Shown: one piece after another, positions 59,544 to 64,000 of the stretch | Numbering within the stretch: position 1 is the first letter of the stretch | How the letters are laid out: each line of letters opens with the position of its first letter | Assembly (NCBI RefSeq): GCF_003417065.2 | Contig: NZ_QVLT01000014.1 | Location: 44,354 to 108,353 of the forward strand | From: Hymenobacter lapidiphilus | GTDB lineage: Bacteria > Bacteroidota > Bacteroidia > Cytophagales > Hymenobacteraceae | Reading direction: 5' to 3' | DNA: 64,000 nucleotides | Notes under the pieces: model-generated | Database searches by the model: none | Told to the model about the DNA's origin: nothing | The model's input: the letters and a program-made list of their open reading frames with translations, nothing else | Translations under genes and position numbers: made by a program

Positions 59544-60479
59544 TTAATCCTGCACTGGCCCCAGCGGCGGCACGGCGGCCAGCTGGCTCGGCTTGGGCTT
59601 GCGGCTCACCAGAAACACGCCCAGGAAAATCAGCAGGCCCTGGCCGGCCCGTTCCCAGCTCATGTGGTCTTTGCCTAAGCCCACGGCAATGAGCACGGCC
59701 AGGGCCGGCTGCAGGTAGATATAGGTGCCCAGCAGCGCGGGCGAAGCATATTTGAGGGCCCAGTTGTTGAGCAGATACGCCAGAATGGTCACGCACAACA
59801 CCATGTAGGCCACCGCCGCCCAGATGCCGGGCGGGAAGCTGGCGTAGTCGGCGGCGGCGGCTTGCTGCCAGCCGACGGGCACGGCCAGCACCGCGCCCAC
59901 CAGAAAGATGCGCGCCAGCACCGTAAACGGGTGGTATTTGCGCATCAGCGGCATTACAATTACCAGGTAAATGCCAAACGCCGTGGCGTTGAGCAAAATG
60001 TAGATGTCGCCCAACAGCTCGTTGGAGCCGGCCGCTTCCGTCGAGCTGCGGCTGAGGATTATGCTGGCCGCCCCCAAGCCCGCTACGCCCACGCCCAGCA
60101 CCCGGCGCAGCGTCAGCTTTTCGCTCAGCAGCAGCGCCGAGGCCAGCACTGTCACTATCGGCGCGATGGTCTGGATGAGCGAGGCGTTGATGGGCGAGGT
60201 CAGGTTGAGGCCCGAAAAGAACAGCAGCTGGTTGAGGCCGATGCCCAGCACCCCGCTGGCAATGGAGCGCAGGTTATCGCCGCGGCCGATTATCCGGTCG
60301 TGGGGCGCGGCCAGACGGTGGGCGATGGTAAAGAACAGCGTGGCGCCCACAATCCGCAGCAGCACCAGCCCAAATGGACCCATGTAGCGCGGCATCACGT
60401 CTTTAGAGATACTGTAGTTGGCCGCGTAAATCAGGGACACCACAAACAGGGCCGCGTGGACTTTAACGGAGGTTTTCAT
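59544..60479 (-). CDS. EamA family (DMT superfamily) transporter
   Basis: 311 aa with ten membrane helices arranged as two EamA repeats: FVVSLIYAANYSISKDVMPR to about residue 145, and LLGDIYILLNATAFGIYLVI to about residue 290. LNLTSPINASLIQTIAPIVT and AYLLNNWALKYASPALLGTY are typical RhaT/EamA blocks. Such drug/metabolite exporters move amino acids, nucleotides or other small metabolites; the substrate is unknown. MKTSVKVHAAL at 60479 is taken as the start. It is divergent from rarA across an inverted repeat whose arms nearly touch both start codons. Confidence 0.92.
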   Translation of the reverse strand: MKTSVKVHAALFVVSLIYAANYSISKDVMPRYMGPFGLVLLRIVGATLFFTIAHRLAAPHDRIIGRGDNLRSIASGVLGIGLNQLLFFSGLNLTSPINASLIQTIAPIVTVLASALLLSEKLTLRRVLGVGVAGLGAASIILSRSSTEAAGSNELLGDIYILLNATAFGIYLVIVMPLMRKYHPFTVLARIFLVGAVLAVPVGWQQAAAADYASFPPGIWAAVAYMVLCVTILAYLLNNWALKYASPALLGTYIYLQPALAVLIAVGLGKDHMSWERAGQGLLIFLGVFLVSRKPKPSQLAAVPPLGPVQD

Positions 60480-60483
60480 TGGA

Positions 60484-60642
60484 GAGCTGCAAGCTTTAAG
60501 TTGCAAGCTACAAGCTGCCCGCCCGATAAATGGTTGCGCCTAGCCCGCCAAACGATTGTACAGACGCAACCCATTGCGCCTCGGCGTTGAACGGCAGCCT
60601 CCCGCCCGAAGCTTGTAGCTTGCGACTTAATGCTTGCAGCTC
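60484..60642. repeat. AGCT-spaced inverted repeat between divergent starts
   Basis: 33-bp arms (60484-60516 and 60610-60642) pair with two mismatches. They begin GAGCTGCAAGC and include GCAAGCTACAAGCT. They lie 5 bp from the ATGs of both divergent genes, so any promoters must be inside the element or its loop. Confidence 0.85.
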
Positions 60643-60646
60643 AAAA

Positions 60647-61981
60647 ATGACCGGCTCCCTTTTCGATTCCGACCCCGCGCCTAAATCCAGCCAGCCGGCC
60701 CAACCTGCTGCCAATGCCCCGCTGGCCGAGCGCATGCGCCCCCGCACGCTCGATGAGTATGCCGGCCAGCAGCACCTCATTGGGCCCGAGGGCGTACTGC
60801 GGCGCTATTTGCGGGCCGGCCGGCTGCCTTCGCTCATTCTGTGGGGGCCGCCGGGCGTGGGCAAAACCACATTGGCCAACCTGCTGGCTGGCGAGCTGGG
60901 CAAGCCTTTCGCCTCGCTGAGCGCGGTGAATGCGGGCGTGAAAGATGTGCGTGAGGTGATTGAGCGGGCCAAGCGGCAGCCCGGCACCATTCTGTTCATT
61001 GATGAAATCCACCGCTTCAGCAAAAGCCAGCAGGACGCGCTGCTGGGCGCGGTGGAGCAGGGCGTGGTGACGCTGATTGGGGCCACCACCGAAAACCCCT
61101 CGTTCGAGGTGATTCCGGCCGTGCTGAGCCGGACCCAGGTGTACGTGCTGGAGCCGCTGGGCAAGGACGTGCTCATCGGCCTCGTGGATAAAGCCCTGGC
61201 CGAAGACGCGGTGCTCAAGCAGAAAAACGTGCGGGTGCAGGACTACGGCGCCCTACTCACCATCTCGGGCGGTGATGCGCGCAAGCTGCTCAACCTGCTC
61301 GATATCGTGGTGGAAGCCACCCGGCCCGACCCCAAAACCGGCGAAATCGTGCTCACCGATGAGAGCGTGCAGCAGCTGGCCCAGCAGCGCCTGGCCCGCT
61401 ACGACAAGGGCGGCGAAATGCACTACGACGTCATTTCGGCCTTCATCAAGAGTATCCGCGGCTCCGACCCCAACGCGGCGCTCTACTACCTGGCCGTGAT
61501 GCTCGAAGGCGGCGAAGACGTGAAGTTCATTGCCCGCCGGCTGCTCATTCTGGCCTCCGAAGACGTGGGTCTGGCCAACCCCAACGCCCTGATTCTGGCC
61601 CAGAGCTGCTTCCAGGCCGTCACGGTTATCGGCATGCCCGAGTCGGATATTATTCTGGGCCAGACGGTAGTGTACCTGGCCACTTCGCCCAAGAGCAACG
61701 CCAGTTACAAGGCCATTCGGGCGGCGCGGGCGCTGGTGCGCCAGCAGGGCGTGCAGCCCGTGCCGCTGCCGCTGCGCAACGCGCCCACCAAGCTCATGAA
61801 AGAGCTGGATTACGGCAGCCAGTACCAATACTCGCACGATTTCCCCGGTCACTTCGCCTACCAGGAGTTCCTGCCCGAAGCCCTCAGCGGCACCACCTTC
61901 TACCACCCCGCCGACAACCCGGCCGAAACCAAAGCCCGCGAGCGGCTGCGGGAGCTGTGGGGCCAGAAGTACGGCATGTAG
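60647..61981 (+). CDS. rarA: Replication-associated recombination protein A (MgsA/RarA)
   Basis: 444 aa AAA+ ATPase. Walker A is ILWGPPGVGKTTLANLLA near residue 65, Walker B ILFIDEIHRFSKSQQDALLG near residue 115, sensor 1 LIGATTENPSFEVIPAVLSR. The C-terminal MgsA/WHIP-type domain has VKFIARRLLILASEDVGLAN. RarA acts with SSB and clamp-loader-like assemblies at stalled forks. MTGSLFDSD at 60647 is the start; upstream Met codons run through an inverted repeat. The TAG stop codon is part of a GC-rich dispersed repeat. Confidence 0.95.
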   Translation: MTGSLFDSDPAPKSSQPAQPAANAPLAERMRPRTLDEYAGQQHLIGPEGVLRRYLRAGRLPSLILWGPPGVGKTTLANLLAGELGKPFASLSAVNAGVKDVREVIERAKRQPGTILFIDEIHRFSKSQQDALLGAVEQGVVTLIGATTENPSFEVIPAVLSRTQVYVLEPLGKDVLIGLVDKALAEDAVLKQKNVRVQDYGALLTISGGDARKLLNLLDIVVEATRPDPKTGEIVLTDESVQQLAQQRLARYDKGGEMHYDVISAFIKSIRGSDPNAALYYLAVMLEGGEDVKFIARRLLILASEDVGLANPNALILAQSCFQAVTVIGMPESDIILGQTVVYLATSPKSNASYKAIRAARALVRQQGVQPVPLPLRNAPTKLMKELDYGSQYQYSHDFPGHFAYQEFLPEALSGTTFYHPADNPAETKARERLRELWGQKYGM

Positions 61982-62070
61982 GGGCGGGGCTTGTCCCCGC
62001 CCGCCGCTGGAACAGTAGCGCCGGAACGACGTAGGGGCGGGGACAAGCCCCGCCCCTACGTCGTTCCGGC
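61978..62070. repeat. GC-rich REP-like element, copy 3, with a perfect palindrome
   Basis: The first arm (from 61978, TGTAGGGGCGGGGCTTGTCC) includes the stop codon of rarA at 61979-61981. At 62020-62070 a 23-bp perfect palindrome follows, arms 62020-62042 and 62048-62070 around ACAAG, starting GCCGGAACGACGTAGGGGCG. Copies also at 6775-6860 and 33802-33909. Confidence 0.9.
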
Positions 62071-62120
62071 TGCCAAACGGGCCGTTGGTTGATTAGCCGG
62101 CGGCGGGGCAGCAAAGCGCT

Positions 62121-62128
62121 TACATTTG
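62121..62128 (+). promoter_or_regulatory. -7 promoter element of sppA
   Basis: TACATTTG matches TAnnTTTG exactly, 26 bp before the ATG at 62155 and downstream of the palindrome. A TTG -33 box at ideal spacing is not clear. Confidence 0.5.
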
Positions 62129-62154
62129 TTAGCAGACCTCACTTGCCTATTTCC

Positions 62155-63912
62155 ATGCGACAGTTTTTTAAATACGTGCTGGCTACCATCGTCGGCGTTA
62201 TTGTGCTCAGCATCGTCAGCACGCTGCTGCTGCTGGCCCTGATTGCCGGGCTGGCCTCGTCGGACAAAACCATTACCGTGGCCGAAAATTCGGTGCTGGA
62301 GCTCAAGCTCGACAAGCCGATTGGCGAGCGGGGCTTCGAGAACCCGCTGGCCGGCTTTACCGGCGGCCAGGCCAGCACGCTGGGGCTGCACGAGCTGAAA
62401 ACTGCCATCCGCCGCGCCACCAAGGACGGCGACATCAAGGGCATCTTCCTGAATCTGGAGTTGGTGCAGGGCGGCATGGCCTCGCTGGAGGAAATCCGCC
62501 ACGAGCTGCTGGAGTTCAAGAAAAGCGGCAAGTTCATCGTCAGCTACGCCGATGCGCAGTCGGAGAAAAGCTACTACCTGGCCTCGGTGGCCGATAAGCT
62601 CTACCTCAATCCCCAGGGCACGCTCGAATTCAACGGCCTGAGCTCGGAGCCAACCTACTTCAAAGGCCTGTTCGACAAGCTGGGCGTGGACGTGCAGATT
62701 TTCCGGGTCGGTACCTACAAGAGCGCCGTGGAGCCCTACTTCCGCACCAGCATGTCGGACTCGGCGCGGCTACAAACCTCCACCTTCCTCAACTCGATTA
62801 ACAACGCCATGCTGGCCGACGTGGCCGCCTCGCGCAGCATCGCCCCGGCTCGCCTGAAATTGATTTCGGACTCGATGCTGGTGCATAACGCCGACGACGC
62901 TAAGCGTCTGAAGCTGGTAACCGACCTGGGCTACTACGACCAGGCCACCGACTACATGAAGGGCAAGCTGGGCCTCAAGAAAGACGCCAAGCTGAGCCTG
63001 CTTGACCTGGGCGACTACGCCAAAAACAACGAGGACGACTTGGGTTCGGGCACCGATAAAATTGCCGTGGTGTACGCCGAGGGCGACATCGTGACCGGCA
63101 AGGGCGGCAACTCCAGTATCGGTAGCACCCGCTTCGCCGAAGCCATCCGCAAAGCCCGCCTCGATGACAAGGTGAAGGCCGTGGTACTGCGCATCAACTC
63201 GCCCGGCGGCTCCTCGCTGGCCTCCGATATCATCTACCGCGAAGTGATGCTGACCAAGAAAGTGAAGCCCGTGATTGCCAGCATGTCGGACGTGGCGGCT
63301 TCGGGCGGCTACTTCATCGCCATGGGCTGCGACACCATTGTGGCCCACCCGACCACCATCACCGGCTCGATTGGCGTGTTCGGTGTGCTGCCCAACCTGG
63401 GGCCCTTCCTAAGCGACAAAATCGGTATCACAACCGACCGCGTAACGACCGGCAAATTCTCCGATTTCCCCACCGTAACGCGCGCCCTCACGCCCTACGA
63501 GCAGCAGCAGTTTCAGCAGGAAATCAACCGCATCTACGCCGACTTCACCACCAAAGCCGCCGCCGGCCGCAACATGCCCGTCGAGCGTTTGCGCCGGTTC
63601 GCCTCGGGCCGGGTCTGGTCGGGCACCGATGCCAAGGCCCGCGGCCTCGTCGACGTGCTGGGCTCGATGGACGACGCGCTGCGCATTGCCGCCCGCCGGG
63701 CCAAGCTCAAGGAAGGCGACTACCGCATTCAGCAGCTGCCCCGCCAGAAAACATTCGCCGAAGAGCTCATGAGCTCCTTCGGTACCGAAGCTCGCCAGCG
63801 GGCCGTGAAGGAGGAAATGGGCCCGTTTTACCCGATGTACGAGCAGTACAAGAAGCTCTCGGAGATGCGCGGCGCCCAGGCCCGCCTGCCCTTCGAGTTG
63901 AACGTGCGGTAG
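62155..63912 (+). CDS. sppA: Signal peptide peptidase SppA, 67 kDa type
   Basis: 585 aa. An N-terminal TM anchor (about 6-38, YVLATIVGVIVLSIVSTLLL) is followed by tandem protease domains. The N-terminal domain carries the catalytic Lys in FRVGTYKSAVEPYFR; the C-terminal domain carries the nucleophilic Ser in SMSDVAASGGYFIAMGCDTI, with VLRINSPGGSSLASDIIYRE just before. This is the long SppA form, a Ser-Lys protease that degrades signal peptides left in the inner membrane. MRQFFKYVLAT at 62155 is the start. It has its own likely promoter downstream of a GC-rich palindrome. Confidence 0.95.
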   Translation: MRQFFKYVLATIVGVIVLSIVSTLLLLALIAGLASSDKTITVAENSVLELKLDKPIGERGFENPLAGFTGGQASTLGLHELKTAIRRATKDGDIKGIFLNLELVQGGMASLEEIRHELLEFKKSGKFIVSYADAQSEKSYYLASVADKLYLNPQGTLEFNGLSSEPTYFKGLFDKLGVDVQIFRVGTYKSAVEPYFRTSMSDSARLQTSTFLNSINNAMLADVAASRSIAPARLKLISDSMLVHNADDAKRLKLVTDLGYYDQATDYMKGKLGLKKDAKLSLLDLGDYAKNNEDDLGSGTDKIAVVYAEGDIVTGKGGNSSIGSTRFAEAIRKARLDDKVKAVVLRINSPGGSSLASDIIYREVMLTKKVKPVIASMSDVAASGGYFIAMGCDTIVAHPTTITGSIGVFGVLPNLGPFLSDKIGITTDRVTTGKFSDFPTVTRALTPYEQQQFQQEINRIYADFTTKAAAGRNMPVERLRRFASGRVWSGTDAKARGLVDVLGSMDDALRIAARRAKLKEGDYRIQQLPRQKTFAEELMSSFGTEARQRAVKEEMGPFYPMYEQYKKLSEMRGAQARLPFELNVR

Positions 63913-63934
63913 AGCAAGTCGCCAGATTAAAGCT

Positions 63935-64000
63935 GTCATCCTGAGCGGAGCGAGACCTGGGCAGAAGCTATTCTTTTCTGAAGTCAGCTTCTGTCCAGTC
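63935..64000. repeat. GTCATCCTGAGCG-family repeat, cut by the window end
   Basis: GTCATCCTGAGCGGAGCGA (63935-63953) is a member of the family at 8333, 13124, 17483 and 44322. It is followed by GACCTGGGCAGAAGCT, which pairs with AGCTTCTGTCCAGTC at the very end. The right part probably continues beyond the window. Confidence 0.65.

Noticed and set aside
6775..62070. GC-rich inverted repeats considered as ends of insertion sequences or MITEs
   Set aside because: No transposase, no obvious target-site duplications and no cargo between the arms; better described as REP-like intergenic elements.

Overview
The window looks like chromosome from a high-GC member of the Bacteroidota, most likely Cytophagales and close to Hymenobacter. 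Four things point there: two secreted proteins end in type IX secretion (T9SS) sorting domains; exact or near copies of the Bacteroidota -7 element TAnnTTTG lie upstream of several genes; Shine-Dalgarno sequences are not evident; and many families are typical of the group (DUF5700, DUF6493, GAF, TonB, DUF421, M61, a SerB-SerA fusion). There is no transposase, integrase, phage gene, rRNA or CRISPR array. The one RNA gene seen is a tRNA-Leu(CAG). Most of it reads as core or slowly evolving accessory chromosome.

Layout. 0-5 kb (minus strand): an MsbA-type ABC exporter with a YcxB-like membrane protein, a periplasmic TonB-domain protein and a sodium:solute symporter. 5-11 kb: a low-GC DoxX-like gene between 14-bp direct repeats, a metallo-beta-lactamase-fold hydrolase, an outer-membrane-type protein, a two-TM protein, an M61 peptidase and a methyltransferase. 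11-13 kb: two PAP2 phosphatase paralogues on either side of tRNA-Leu. 13-24 kb: a GAF protein, a Cys-rich lipoprotein, a DUF5700 peptidase, a PBP4-type DD-peptidase, a TlpA-like thioredoxin, a SerB-SerA fusion for serine synthesis, an outer membrane protein and a DUF421 protein.

24.3-31.8 kb is the most unusual part: a SWIM zinc-finger protein followed by two giant tandem DUF6493 paralogues (1039 and 998 aa) in one probable operon. Next come an aldo/keto reductase, a class D (OXA-type) beta-lactamase, two paralogous GH13 enzymes (one cytosolic, one lipoprotein), an acyltransferase and a membrane-bound AraC regulator. 40-48 kb holds a YceI protein, two small helical paralogues, a gamma-glutamyltransferase, a glycogen branching enzyme, a YdeI-family protein and a broken GT4 glycosyltransferase. 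With the GH13 pair this suggests alpha-glucan metabolism. 48-58 kb is envelope and secretion: a T9SS metzincin protease, a lipase-like hydrolase, another T9SS protein, a frameshifted rhomboid protease, a class A-like serine hydrolase and a VanX-like dipeptidase. 58-64 kb holds DNA polymerase IV, an EamA transporter, RarA and SppA.

The intergenic regions are full of long dispersed inverted repeats of at least four families. Many lie between convergent genes, and their arms often run from one stop codon to the other. Several start codons sit only a few bases after a -7-like element, suggesting leaderless or nearly leaderless transcripts.
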